DNA from: Jaltomata sinuosa
Lineage: Eukaryota > Streptophyta > Magnoliopsida > Solanales > Solanaceae
Length of the DNA: 64,000 nt
Reading direction: 5' to 3'
Assembly: GCA_003996215.1 (NCBI GenBank)
Contig: QJPP01000807.1
Span: forward strand, 154,001 to 218,000
The notes beneath the pieces are model-generated. The model saw only the letters and a list, made by a program, of their open reading frames with translations. It was not told where the DNA came from and made no database searches. The translations under genes and the position numbers were made by a program. How positions within the stretch are numbered: the first letter of the stretch is position 1; each line of letters begins with the position of its first letter. Shown in pieces: positions 34,901 to 47,021 of the stretch.

Positions 34901-37176
34901 TAAAGTTCTTTGGAATGAAGTATGCAATGCCTTGAGACCTATAGCTTTTACGTTGCCTTGATCATGCTCTGCAGGAACTCTTCTTTCTGCTGGTGGCTTT
35001 TTGTACTTCATGCTAAGTGGAAGCGTTGCTGCCCTTAGATTTGGTGTTATACTTGGAAGTACTCTTTTGGCCTTGAGCATCTCAAGTTTACGATCATGGA
35101 AAAGTGGAGAGTCAACTTCGCTAGCTTTAAAGGGACAGGCAGGTCAGCATTTGAGAGACTATCTATCCTCATTTACTCTCCACTCCACGTGCGCTCTTTC
35201 GAACACCTATATGCAACTCATACAAGAAGATTCTGGTTTATTTGGTGCATCTTCAATATATTAGTTTGCTATTACCAATTTCAGCGAAGGGTGTCATGAA
35301 TTGCTTGTGAATTTGGCATGTAATTGTCATATAAAAATGATGCCATTATATAGGAAATACGAATAAACTTGCAATGTCAGTAAAAGAAGCAGAGAATCTC
35401 TGTTGTTAGAGATCCCTAATTTGTCTTAAAGACAAAAGACAAATGATCAAGTATTAGAATGAATCAGTTTCAAATTGAGTGCAATATATATTAAGGATGC
35501 ATATAGCTGATCCCAACTAGTTCGGGATTGAGTCATAGGTGTTGTACTGATATGCAAACCAGCTCTTAGTTTTAGTGGCTGTTTGAATGAAATGAGTCTT
35601 AATGGAGCTAAACTGGTATAGAGTATTCATATAGCCAATCCGAACTAATTTGGGTTGAGGTTTAATTGGCTGATACTGATGTGGAAATTCTTTCATATTT
35701 ATTGTTCTAGATAACATCGCGGAATCTGATTTTTTATTGTATGTTTTTTGTTTATTAACTTTAAATTAAGTTGTGGAAACAGAATTTTAATCAATTTAGG
35801 AGGATCAGCTGTGATAATTTCACCAATTCTCCGATGCAACTTAAAGATGTGATGATATTCTTGCTAACTGAGGAGGCCCAGGTTCTGTTCAAAACAAGCC
35901 ATATGTTGTTTCTATGTGCACAACTTACGAACCTAGAAAAATAAAAACAAAACTATTTCTTTTTTATCTCAACGAAGCTTTCCAAGCTTCTTTTTTTCCC
36001 GTCGTGGTTGTGAGCTGCACTTTACTCCACTGCTCCCAGCATGCTTGCAACATTTAAGGGTACACACTGAGCTAGTACAGGTTAAGTTTAGGGATTTCAT
36101 AACTTTATCCACTCCGAAATTTTCCATTCTTACAGTCCTAGTTGGGGGAAATTGACTTTCAGATAATTTACAATTTTGAACCCCCCTCCCTCCCTCTTTT
36201 TTTTGTGATTGTAATGCTGGAATTGTTTTCTCATATTTCTCATTCTGTATTGATCAGTGCAGCAATGCTTTACCTGTTATATGTGTTGTCATTTTTTAAG
36301 CCATTGCTTTACCTGGTACATGCTCTCTCTTTTTGCAGCCATTGCTACCATCTTATTTGTGAGAGAATTTCGCTTGCTGTTGCAGGTGTGATTTCCTTTT
36401 CTTCCTCCTGTTGTTCTTGGTCAGTAATGTTTAAGCAATGATTTCTGACAACTTATTTTCTCTTGCCTTGCAGAGACCGTTTATTTTCAATTTTGTTACA
36501 GCCATCATCAGGTTTCCATATTTCTAGCCCCAGCATACCTTTTTTAATGCTACACCTATTTGTTATTTTGCTGGTTTAGTTTTGCTCATTGTCCATCTTA
36601 AAATATTCTTTCTATCTTGTCCAACTAGAAGGAAAATAAGGATTTGGTTATAAATTATCTCATTAAGGGTAAAATGAAAAGTTTAAAGTTAAATTGTTTC
36701 TAAATATAGAAAGATATCAGTCTTTTTGGATAGACTAAAACGGAAAGGGCATCACATAAATCGGGACCAAAGGAGTATTATTTTTTAAAAATGATTTTCC
36801 CTTGTTGAAAGTGAAAAACTTGATTTTCATCTTCATAGAAAATTCTGCTGTCGCTCTCTGTCTTCCTGGTCTAATTTTTTGCTATCTTCCTTTAACTTCC
36901 TCTTAATATATTTTCATACATAGGTTTTCTAGCTTGAGATTGAGGTGTAGTCGTTATTGTACCCCATGAGAAAGTGATGTAGCTATATCAATTTTTTGAA
37001 AGAATGTGTAATGTGCCCTGGCATTGTAGATTGTTGTATCTCAAGTGCTCACATTGCTGTTGTTATTGGTTATTGCTGTGTGTAGTGGAGGGGCGGCAGC
37101 ATTCTATGCTTATAGGATCTTAATGGATGGTGAGCAGACAAAGGGTTCTAACTCGGCAGCGCAGACAGATAACTAA
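31944..37176 (+). CDS. FAX3: Protein FATTY ACID EXPORT 3-like, chloroplastic (TMEM14 family), six exons
   Basis: FAX proteins move free fatty acids out across the inner plastid envelope for lipid assembly in the ER. Exons with GT-AG borders: 31944-32192, 34396-34789, 34975-35142, 36339-36385, 36474-36511 and 37086-37176. They join in phase to 328 codons with a TAA stop. Residues 1 to about 75 are Ser/Arg-rich and poor in acidic residues, like a plastid transit peptide. A second Met at residue 22 (MALCYTPTCLGF) is an alternative start. Residues 84-205 form a charged helical region (Lys/Glu/Ala-rich, amphipathic). This fits the apolipoprotein-like part that I recall for FAX3 rather than the poly-Gly stretch of FAX2. 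The TMEM14 domain starts at DFYLGIPYGTLLSAGGF and has about four hydrophobic segments rich in small residues. No disruption is seen, so the gene looks intact. Close to the ~335 residues I recall for Arabidopsis FAX3. Confidence 0.88.
32496..32656. mobile_element. Stowaway-like MITE in intron 1 of the FAX3-like gene
   Basis: A ~161-bp element flanked by TA on both sides. The ends are inverted: CTTCCTCCTCTTATTTATAC on the left and, in reverse complement, CTCCCTCCCGTCCTAATTTG on the right. This is the CTCCCTCCGTCC end typical of Tc1/mariner-derived Stowaway elements. Confidence 0.75.
32695..32890 (-). mobile_element. SolS-type SINE in intron 1
   Basis: The minus strand holds a tRNA-like promoter: A box TAGCCTAGTGG (32882-32872) and a slightly decayed B box GGTGCAAACCC (32860-32850). 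The SolS body follows (TTACCCGGTACCT, GGGAGGTAGCACGTCCCGGT, GCAAGCTGGCCTGGACACCC). Family recognition rests on recalled Solanaceae SINE consensus. Exact ends are uncertain by about 10 bp. Confidence 0.8.
34056..34147. repeat. Short inverted repeat in intron 1
   Basis: Arms of about 30 bp (34056-34085 and 34118-34147) match at 27 of 30 positions by eye and flank ~32 bp of A+T-rich sequence. In the intron transcript this would fold into a hairpin. It may be a tiny MITE or part of one; no target duplication is evident. Confidence 0.7.
35503..35690 (+). repeat. Two copies of a 'GATCCCAACTAGTTCGGGATTG'-like transposon tail in intron 3
   Basis: The blocks CTGATCCCAACTAGTTCGG (35510) and CCAATCCGAACTAATTTGG (35634) are diverged versions of a tail common at the 3' end of plant non-LTR elements. 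Each is followed by GATTGAG or GTTGAGG. No coding part is attached. Confidence 0.4.
36606..36775. mobile_element. Second Stowaway-like MITE, intron 5
   Basis: TA-flanked, about 170 bp. The right end in reverse complement reads CTCCTTTGGTCCCGATTTAT and the left end TTCTTTCTATCTTGTCC. Both are diverged forms of the CTCCCTCCGTCCC end. It is more decayed than the copy in intron 1. Confidence 0.6.
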
Positions 37177-37607
37177 GCTAATTCTAGGTAATGTTAATGT
37201 ACATCCTCTTCTTGCTAAATTGTACATCAAGATTTTAAATTGGTACATGAGCATGTTTTCTGTAGCAAATTATCAAAAAAATGTTTCTCTGAATCTGTTA
37301 GTTACCTAGAAACTTTCCTAACCTTAATTCTGTAAACATCCAAACACCACAGAAATAAGAGCAACAGTTCAACCTGTTCTTTATTGTCACCAACAAATAG
37401 AATAAGTATTACAAATAGAGAAAGAACTTCAATGCATCTAACAACCAAGGTATTCGAGGAACCTTAACCTCCAAATCTGCCAGAGAAAATCCTACAGAAA
37501 ACTGACGGTCTTCCCTTCTTCCTAGTGCAATTTAACACAAAATAACTGCCTAAACTGCTAGTTAACTACTAGAAATACACAAACATAATAATTAATAAAT
37601 AAAACAG
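37177..37607. other. 3' flank of the FAX3-like gene
   Basis: The gene's 3' UTR should begin here. On the minus strand, 37608 downward to about 37380 reads like a 3' UTR ending near GACAATAAAGAAC, a candidate poly(A) signal for the convergent remnant below. Confidence 0.35.
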
Positions 37608-37757
37608 TTACATGTCAGCCTTATTTTCACCCTTCTTCCTGCAGTTATAGACCCTTGTAACAACTGGGCTAACAGAATCTATCTGCTTCAAATCCTCTTG
37701 AATGCTTTTATAGGTCACTTTGGCTGCCCTATCTGGAGTTCCAGAAAAGTTAATGTA
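37608..37757 (-). pseudogene. Possible 3'-terminal coding remnant, unidentified
   Basis: The minus strand is open for about 54 codons and ends at TAA (37610-37608). It reads INFSGTPDRAAKVTYKSIQ and continues to VVTRVYNCRKKGENKADM. Composition and codon use look protein-like, and a 3' UTR-like stretch follows. The frame closes upstream with TAG near 37775, so this would be the last exon of a gene or a transposon-carried fragment. I do not recognise the protein. Confidence 0.3.
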
Positions 37758-37760
37758 GGG

Positions 37761-38344
37761 TTGTGACTTTCTCTAATTATTTATTCCTGCTTAATGGTCC
37801 AGGCAAGAAACACATGCTATAGGAGTTGCAGGGAATTCAAGTTCACATCAATCTCAATCTGGTAGATAATTGCCCAATGTATGAGCTTCTTTATGCTGCA
37901 TCTCTTGTGCTCTGAACACGCTGAGGGAACCAACAACTAGTCGTTCTAAAATAAATAAATCTGCTCGTGCAAATTGGGTGATCTGCTGGACAAGGATACA
38001 TTTTCCCGTTTTCCTAAGTTAATGAGCCTCTAAATGTTGCAACTACAGTGTTTGTGCATTATTTCCCCATACTAAATAGCAGGCGAGTTTAGATCTTGCA
38101 GGCAAGAAATGAGCAGGGGATTATGCAATCCCTTGAACATAAGACGACTAGTAGGTTATTACTTGAGGAAGATTTGGTTCTTTGAGGACGTTGGTTGATG
38201 TATTAAGGCAATGTATCTTCTTGCTCAGATGTAATCGCATTTCTGCATTAGTTATCACTTTGAGGAATTATAAGTTTTCAAATTTCAAATTTGTTTTGTA
38301 AGATTCAGCTGGAATTTTCGTAATGTTATCACATTAGGACAATT
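37761..38344. other. Intergenic, nothing recognised
   Basis: No open frame of note and no repeat I can name. It could hold the distal 3' UTR of the FAX3-like gene. Confidence 0.4.
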
Positions 38345-39120
38345 TGATCAGTGTTTCCAAAGGCATTTTCGGGGCGAGTCTCCGAGCGGGGCGTACCAAA
38401 AACGCCCTGGGGTGTAGATTCATAGGGCGTAAGCCTTGTAATATGGGGCGTAAGTCATGGGCGTAAAAGCGTTAGTCCTGGGTGCAAAAGTGCAAGTCCT
38501 GGGTGCAAAAGTGCAAGTCCTGGGCGTTAATTTTGATTTTTATTATTTTAAAAGTATTTTTGTTATAAATTATATTTTTCATTAATGGTGTAATAATATT
38601 TATACTTTATGTTATCATATTTTTTTTCTAGAATATATAAATAAATTAAGTAACTCTCATAGAAATGATAGTGCCGTAAGTAATTTTTAAGATCATCATG
38701 CTTGATATTGATAGGATAGAGATTCTTTCTCTTTTGAAATACATAAACAATAATCAATGCAAATATTAGTTGAGGGTAGGAATGATTAGTAAATATGAAG
38801 ATGGATGATAAATTCATTTTAAAGATTATCTCGGCTATTATTATTTTTTGTTTTGTGACATTTTTCAAATAATAATTATAATATTATTTTCTATATTATT
38901 GCTGATTTATTTAAGTTTATCTGCAGAATTATTGAAGAATTATTACTTTTACATATTTTCTTAGTAATAAAATTATAAAATTGAAGTACATGAGATATAC
39001 GCCCCGTAGGTTCATGAAAATTACGCCTCGTGTTTCAGGGCTTACACCTGACCCCATGCTACGTAACACGCCTTACCTCGTGCTATCGCATTTAAAACAA
39101 TCGTGATTATGATGCTACTC
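38345..39120. mobile_element. Degenerate foldback or MITE-like element with G+C-rich ends
   Basis: The left end (38355-38520) holds repeated GGGGCGTA/GGGCGTAAG blocks and a small tandem repeat (GGGTGCAAAAGTGCAAGTCCT, twice, at about 38481-38520). The right end (39000-39100) holds the same type of block in reverse (GCCCCGTAGG, CGCCTTACCTCGTG). An A+T-rich core lies between. The ends match only roughly, so the borders are approximate. No transposase is present. Confidence 0.5.
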
Positions 39121-39344
39121 GAATCGTATTTTTGAACTGTTAGGTAAGAGAGATCTTCACTTCTCCGAAAAAGTGGAACCAAATTTTATTATGGCCTTAT
39201 ACTAATAGGCAAAACTTTGGAATTTTCCCTTCTCTCAAGTTTGTGACAGTTAAAATTAGGGATCTCAAATAAGTGGGTTGGCTGAATTTGGTCATGTTAA
39301 CATGTGACATTTTTCTTATAATTTGTTTGACTACCAAATAAGGT

Positions 39345-39376
39345 TCCCCCTTCACCCCCCCCCCCCCACCCCCACT
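39345..39376. repeat. Poly-C tract
   Basis: C5, TTCA, C13, A, C2, A, C5 in 30 bp. The complementary strand is a G-quadruplex candidate. It is also prone to slippage and sequencing error, so its length is uncertain. Confidence 0.7.
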
Positions 39377-40200
39377 AATATAATGACTATTATTATATAA
39401 AAAAATTATTTATTCTTAAAAATATATAGTTAAATTTATAGATGTAATGCAAAGACACGTGGATCGAGATAACTAATAATGAGAATGATATAATTTGCTT
39501 TTATTAATGTTAACAAGGTTGACAATAAATATGAAATAAAGGGAAAATAGATAGTAAAGTAAAGGAATTAAAACAATTTGATATCCAATGTCAGAACCTG
39601 AAAACGCCATCGAGCAAGCTTAATGTTATTTCTATTACACAAAGTAACGGACGAAAGAGATTGGGAGCTTAAGAACTTAAACAGCAAAAGATAACAATAT
39701 ATTTCGAGTGGGTCAACGAACTTTAGATGGATTTGCAATGAACGATTATAAGACTATTTATAGTTAAACTCTAGGGAGCACCTTTCATGCGATTCAATGC
39801 ATGTGAAGACTCCCACGGACTAACGTTTGCGGTCGTTGAACAACAACTAGATAAGTGAATCACAGATCTTTCGGTGACGGTTGAGTTTCTCCTTATCCTT
39901 AGTCGGTGCAACCTACCATCAGGTTTCATAGCTTTAGAGTTAGGCGGGCCTATGGATCCAACACCAGACTCAACTACCGATAGCCTGTGATATTCTGGAA
40001 TAACACTACTTCTTTCGATTACGACTAAGAGCGTATCCGGTGTCATACCACGTCTGAGTCAGATTCGATGTGTCACTCTCACCATGTGTCCTTTCCTGAT
40101 TCAACTATGTGTCTGGCTTGATTTTTAACCTATACAGATAGTCCCCCCATTTTTTGGGCACCTATGTAACCGGGACTGAGAGGTGGGAGAGTTTATCTAG
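39377..40200. other. Repeat-derived sequence, unassigned
   Basis: The 91-codon minus frame (40046-39771) has no recognisable motif. A strong TATA-like TATAAATA lies on the minus strand at 39762-39755, just past its end, so it cannot drive that frame. No family could be assigned. Confidence 0.3.
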
Positions 40201-42540
40201 TCTTGGCGGGAAAATATGTGAAAAGACTCCTGACACCGTTGATTAGACCGGTGCATGCGCTTATATTTGATGCCCCATGCCACGTGTTTCGTTCTTAATG
40301 CGCCTTGTTTTACGATTTCCTTTTGTAATGATAACTCTCCCCTATTTAGACTCATGCAATTCCTTCAACTTCTATCACCTTCTTCCCAAAGCTCCCCTTT
40401 TTGACTCAACTTTTTCGTCCTAGTTATTGACCAAACCCCGTCGGCTCGACATTTTTGCAAGCACCGATCCTTACTCAATAGGGCAATTCAAAGAGGAGAA
40501 CGAGGACAACTGACTACCTCTAAAAGTCAGACTAAGAACATTGTATGATTGAAAACTGCCGCTGCATACTACCTGATGCTTGCAGGTCTGACTGGTGCCG
40601 TCTCTCTAACAGCTGCTTCAATCAATGTTAAGTCTGACTACGCCCGCAACTGACTACTTATTGAAAGACCGAACAGGAAATGAAAAGTCATACTACAAAA
40701 ACTGTAAATAAAAATTCCCTCTCCGCTCTGACTTTGATCGACTTGCCCGCACAACGTCTTTTTTGAGAGAATAGGTCAAGGGACTAAGTGACTTTCGAAG
40801 CCCATATATTATGTCTTCTCTCCCAATTCTCCTTCAGCATTAGTGGCTACAAGCCATTCTTCGCATTGTTTAGACAAAGAGTGGGTTGCAACAGGAGCTT
40901 CTTCGCAACTGTGAAGGGAAGGCCTTCACATGTGGTCCCTCGGAAGAGGTTGCTGAGGAAGCTCTAGATGCCGACATTCTCCCCAAAACCCTCTTGTTTT
41001 CCAGAAATTTTTTAGGTCATGAACGTGGCAAGGTGGTGAAAGAATACAAATCCTTGATACAAGAAAGTGATCTCTCACGAGTAAAACTAGACTGCGACTA
41101 GGGAGATGACGTGAATATCAGCATCGTGCCCGAGGACACGCGGATCCCACATTACATTGAAGATTTTTCCTTAGTTTTACATGTACCCTTTTACCATCGG
41201 CTTCGAGCTTCCCGCAGGGGCTGACTTTTTGAGGGACTTGCTTGGAAAGAGAGGTGGAATTTGGAGGGTTCTTTTGACCATTTGACAACCTCCATTATCC
41301 AGGTAAGTTTTACTTAACTCTTGACATACTTTACCAGCAACATCCGATAACAGTTTCCTCCATTTTTCTCTTGGTCAGAGCTACTTGATTGTCGCGTCTT
41401 CCTAAAAGAAGGCATATGACACAATAGATGAGTCTATGGACTGCTCTAAATACGCCGCATGCCTAAGTGTGACATCAGCCTGAGATGACTGAGCTTTGAG
41501 TAGATAACGAGAGGCTTCAGGGAAACAATGACAAGCTCTAGAAAGAGAGGGCCTCATTGACCCAACAGTTGAAAAGGGTCTGCAAAGAGTTAAAGGAATA
41601 AGAGGTTGGGATGTCATCCTTCACTGGCACTAACACGGAGCTATGTTGGATGGTTTCATCCAAGGAAAGCAAGTGCTTGAACCTACCAAAAAAGGTGACT
41701 CAATTGAGAGGCAATATTGCACGAGCTCGTGATCTTTAGGATAAGGTTGAAGCTGAAAAGGAGAGGATGGGGGGCCAAACTTGAGGTAGTGTGGGCACGA
41801 CGCAAGGTCTAAGCTTATAGCCAAAATAGACAAGAACTAGGTGGTTTTAAGGACCCGAGCATATTCCCTTCATGATATCCTGGACGGTGAACTTTTTCTT
41901 GCCCTCGTAATATTGAAGCCAAAGTTGTTGCCGAGGTCACAAAAGATTCCCTGGAGGAGGTTCTGTTGGGAGATGAGGGCAATGACTCCGAGAGTGGGGA
42001 TTCCATATGTTTTTTCAATAGTGTGGATCTCCCTTCTTCAGGCACCTCTGATCCAGGTCCCTCTGATCTGGGCCCTCCTGCTTGCTTTTGAGAACTTCTT
42101 CAAACCCCACTCCGATGTCTAGATAGCCTCATTACTTTTTATTTGTTTTTGTTGTAAGTATTTTTGGGCTTGCGAGCCCTCTGTAGTCTTTTATCCGGGG
42201 TTATGTACTCATATTTTGGTTTTACCAAGTTTTGTGCACCCAAGGTTTATTTTGGTTTTCTGTTGTAAGCACATTGAGCCCTCTCAACTCTATAATTATG
42301 ACGTACAAACTTATACTTTTCTTGGGTGATTCGTTTGCTCACAACTTGTCTTTACCTTAACTGCCTGGATTTCAACACATTCTTCGAGGATATATGATAA
42401 ATGGAACAACTCATTTTTATGACCTCCGAGCATGGCCCATGATTCTATTTTGGGCACTCAGGCTATCTTTTATGTTCTTTGAAGCCTTGGGTCTACTTAA
42501 GAAATTTACCATGGATATATATGTTTGACGAAGAATTTAA
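40201..42540 (+). pseudogene. Unidentified decayed coding region, probably transposon-derived
   Basis: The plus strand shows broken protein-like stretches. At 40886-41101 is QQELLRNCEGKAFTCGP...; near 41700-41775, charged Lys/Glu/Met-rich helices (KVEAEKERMG). At 41910-42090 is an acidic, Ser/Pro-rich tail (EAKVVAEVTKDSLEEVLL, then SVDLPSSGTSDPGPSDLGPP) in a frame broken by stops. A coiled-coil followed by an acidic tail recalls gag-like or plant-mobile-domain-type proteins carried by repeats, but I cannot name it. Confidence 0.35.
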
Positions 42541-43881
42541 GCTTATAGCATATGCTTCTTGAAAGTTGAAGAAGCATGAACAAAATTACCCCACTTATGA
42601 TTTAGATCTTGCAGCAGTTGTGTTCCCGCTTAAGATATAGTGCCATTATTTGTATAGGGTACATGTTGATGACTTTACAGATCATAAGAGTCTTCAATAT
42701 CTCTTCAAGCAGAAAGAGTTGCTAAAGAACTACGATTTCAATATTCTCTACCACCCAGATAAAGCTAATGTTGTAGCAAATGCTCTCAGTCGATTGAAAT
42801 CTAGCACATTTGTCACCTGATCAGCAGAAAGTAGCCTGAGATGTCCATAGACTAACTATCCAAGGAGTCCAACTTCTATATTTCAAAGATTGTGGTGCTG
42901 TAGTATTGAATACATCCTAGTCAACGTTAGTGGCATTGGTGAAAGAGAGGAAGTATGATAAACCCTTATTACTCCAATACAGAGAAGGGATTTGACATCA
43001 CAAGGTTATAACATTTGTTCTAGCAAGTGATGGCACCTTGAGATGCCGAGGTAGACTATGCATTCTCAATATAGATGGGTTAAGACAACATATTATTGCT
43101 GAAGCATATTTCTCCCATTATTCGATTCATCCCGGATCCACGAAGATGTATGATGATCTTAAAGAGGTCTAATGGTGGAATGATATGAAGAAAAATATAG
43201 CATAGTATATGGCACAATGCTCTAATTGTCAGCAAGTGAAAACAAAGAATTAGAGGCCCGGTGGCGTAGCACAGACTATAGACATTCCAGTATGGAAATG
43301 GGAGGCTATTAATATGGACTTGATCAAAAGTTTGCCTTCCTCTTTTCAGAGACATGAGTCCATTTGGGTAATTATCGATCAATTGACGAAATCAGCTCAC
43401 TTCTTACTAGTTAAGTCCACCAACACAACTGAAGATTTTGCCAAGTTGTACATTAAGAAGATTGTTTGCCTTCATGGGACCCTGATATCATTATTTTAGA
43501 TAGAGGTACCCAGTTTACAACACACTTTTAGAGATCGTTCCAAAGAAGTTTGGGCACACGGGTGAGCCTCAACACTACATTCCATCCATAGACAAATGAT
43601 CAAGCCGAGCACACCATTTCGACGCTCGAATACATATTGAAAGCATGCATATTAGATTTTAAAGGAAATTGGGATGATCATTTGTCCTTGATAGAGTTTG
43701 CCTTTAATAATAACTATCACTCCAGTATTAGAATGACTCTAGTTGAAGCTCTATACAGGCGACGTTCAGATCGCCTATCGGTTGATTTGAAGTAAGTGAA
43801 ACACGGATATTCAATCTAGATTTAGTCCACCAAGAAGTTGATAAAGTTAAGTTGATACAGGAGATACTGAAGACTTCTCAG
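42540..43881 (+). pseudogene. pol: Gypsy pol fragment (element I): RNase H and integrase
   Basis: Highly decayed but clear. RNase H shows NYPTYDLDLAAVV, DDFTDHKSLQYLF and LYHPDKANVVANALSR (42553-42822). Integrase shows HYSIHPGSTKMYDDL, QCSNCQQVK, INMDLIKSLP, WVIIDQLTKSAHFLLVKST and late SWDDHL-like and EALYRRR remnants (43060-43880). Many stops (e.g. 43171, 43205, 43251) and frameshifts are present, more than in C or E, so it is older. It is cut at 43881 by a Tat/Ogre-like LTR. Confidence 0.85.
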
Positions 43882-46383
43882 TGTCGCACCCTATTTTTCT
43901 CGCGAAAGAACGGGATTCGACGTGACAACTCTTTTAGGATTAAAAGAGTGAAGAGTAGCCACCTAACGAATTAAGGCGCGTTAGGGCAATATACTATACT
44001 ATCTATGATCAAATTAATTTTAAAAAGTCTACATCACCAAAGATCGGGTAAGGGTTCAAGTTACCTCGAAAGGAAGGTGTTAAGCACCTTTCGAAGTTCA
44101 CAAATATGAGTCCCTGCCAGATTATTATTATGTGGGAAATTGAGTGATAAACAAAGGATCAAATAAATAAATTCAAGTAAAAACTTATTTTAAAAGAAGT
44201 AGATAAATTAAATCAATTTAGTTATTAATAAATCTAAGTGAGAAAGAATTACACATGCGAATTACAATTAAAATAAATAAATAACTGAATAAGAAAAATC
44301 AGATAAACGAGAAGACATAATTGACACAATGATATAAAGAAGATAACCTAATTACTAAGTAAATTAATTAATAATATCCCAAGCATATAATAACATAAGA
44401 ATTGAATAAAATTATAAAGCCTATACATTGGGGAGTAATCGCTCAACCTCGTGCGAAGTCTTAAAATACCTCTTAATCAAAGTGCAATGACTATCGAGCT
44501 ATAAATGTATCATGTAGATCACTCCCTACGTAGAAGGAAAGCAAGTTGGGGGGAGGGGGATTTTTAACCTGAAGGATCACCCCATGCAACATAAATTAAT
44601 ATTTCATAATCCAATTAAGGGTTGCTCATATTAATCAGTGAGCACTGACTATCATCTCCGACTACCCACCTAGGTTGATTATTAAGGTTATTATTAACCT
44701 AAGAGCACACTAAAAGAATGATAAATCTAGCGTTCCCTAAGAATGCCTACCCGTACCAACCTAATGTCCAAGAGACGTTGGACTTTCTATTTTGGATATA
44801 GGCCTATACAAATAAAAAGCCTAAGGTTGATTATTTAGACAATGGCTCTGCGTCAAGAAAACAAGTAGGACTTCAGCAACTAGCACCTAATGACTTCATG
44901 TAAGCCTCTTAATTAATTAAAGAGCAAATAGCGATTTAAAGAATGCTGCACAATTAATACTTTAAACCTATGACCATAATTTCTAATGATAAAGACATGC
45001 AGAAAATGGATTAATTAATCATATAGGCAGATTATCTAGTTGTTTGAAGGGTTGATTAAAATGCAGAAATTAATTTAAAGTCCTAATGACATGGTATCTA
45101 GATGTGACGAACTTAATTAATACGTTCAAATAAATTAAATCCCATAGGCATGATTTCTAAATGAAAGTCTTAACAAGATTCTCATAAGCAGAATTTCTAG
45201 CATTAAAGGTCCTGATTTAATGTCATATTGGCGTTCAGTATTAATAACTCACTTTAGGCATGACTTCTAGATAGAAAAATAATAAATTAAACATGTCAAA
45301 ACATATTTCTTCTCTATGGGCATGATATCTAGCATGCTGAACTTATATTATTTAAGCATTGCATGCTATGAGAAATACAACCTACAGGCAGGTTCTCTAA
45401 TAATGTTGCTATTCTAGCATGGTAATAAATCATTAAATCCTATAAGCAGGGAATTTAGTAGAAAATGATAATACTAAGTATGCTTAAAATAGTGGTATCA
45501 TGGTATTAGAAATAAAAACCGGCGAGGAAATAAACAACTAGCATTTAGCACATAGATCCCACCCCCGGCAGTCCCTAATTTCATTGTATTATTATATGAA
45601 AGTTTATACATAGTTATTATAGACCAAAGAAATAATGAGAAAAATGATTTAATGCCAATATACTGGACTTAAACAGTCATTAATAAATCCCGTCCCAGGC
45701 AACTCTTCACTATTCCCAAGTCATCCACTAGTAAAGAACCTGTCAAATATGCCAAAACAAACATACAAAATCCGGGGGATCTTATAGCGATCCCTAACAT
45801 TAGTCCCCGACATGAAAAAGTTTCATGAGAACCTCAAGGGTCCTAGACATTGCCCATGTATAGGATGCATTAACGGACATTCAACAAAAAATCGTACCAA
45901 GCCCATGCGTAGCAGATGTAATTTTGACAATGGACAAGTCAAACAAACATTGAATAAATAAAAACAAAATCAAGGGGACTTCAAGAAAGAAATAGAGGTT
46001 CAGAATTAGAGTTCAAGCAAATAGGGACAAGGTTTTGGATTTAAATCCTATGAACCTGCTTTCTATTAACTCACATGTTTAAACATACATAAGTTAACAG
46101 GGCATACCTGTTTGCTTACATTAAAGAGTGCTCAGAGCACTCAAAGACAAACACAGGTAAACTAAAAGGCATTTAAACTACTGGAAAAGATGCACATCAA
46201 ATTGAAATATACTTCGATCAAAACCTAACCGGTATGCAGTAGCAAACAAATAAAGACAGAATCTCGAAAGCCAACACTTGCACAACCATAGAAGAATTTA
46301 GAGTTTTCTTTTTTTGACTTCTTGTAAAGAAGAGAGAGCAATATTCAGAACTTTTTGTTATCCCTCTAGAGATGAGAAAAGCT

Positions 46384-46395
46384 GCCCTTTTTATA
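46384..46395 (-). promoter_or_regulatory. TATA box of the Tat/Ogre-like LTR
   Basis: The minus strand reads TATAAAAAGGGC, followed about 45-70 bp downstream by a CT-rich stretch (CTCTCTCTTCTTTAC). The fragment at 9561-10865 has a matching TATAAAAAC with downstream pyrimidines. Confidence 0.55.
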
Positions 46396-47021
46396 GCTTT
46401 AGGATCCCAATCAACAAAGGGTAGTAGAAGGAAAAAGAATAACCAAAAATCAGCTAATCACAAGATTCTTTTTAATACAAGGTAACTTAATCAATTAGGT
46501 GTGCAACAATCAAAGTCTAGTATAAATATGAAAGCTGTCCAAAATAAGTAAGGAGGGAAAAAATTATTTAATAGGCTAGAATTTACCATAAATATACCAA
46601 CAATCAAGGCTGTCCAACACAGTTAAGGAAATAAAGTCAATCAATGAGGTAATTACAGGTGTAACAACCTGTTTCGTCATTATGGGTAAGCTATTCTTGC
46701 GAAGAATCATATTGAAAAACTTTCGAGGGTGGGAGTTGAAAATCTTGGGCTAGGCTAGTTTTGGATGGATTTTGAGTGAGGTATGGTCTAGGACAATATG
46801 GGATAGGATTAGGTAAGGTGTCTAAGGTTGAACTAGTTTTTCCGTTAGCTAAGACGATAAGGAGTCTGTGGGACTTTTTGGAAGTGAATTCGGGTGAGTA
46901 GAGCTCCCAATATCAAAGTTGATGTGAAAAGGTAAGTTTAGAACATCAGAATTTGAAGTGTGTTGTAAAATGGGTGATTTTAGGGGATTTCCTGAGGTGA
47001 CACTGCACTACCAATGATGAT

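Noticed and set aside
39771..40046. 91-codon minus frame near a TATA-like box
   Set aside because: The TATA lies downstream of this frame on its own strand, so it cannot drive it. No motif found.
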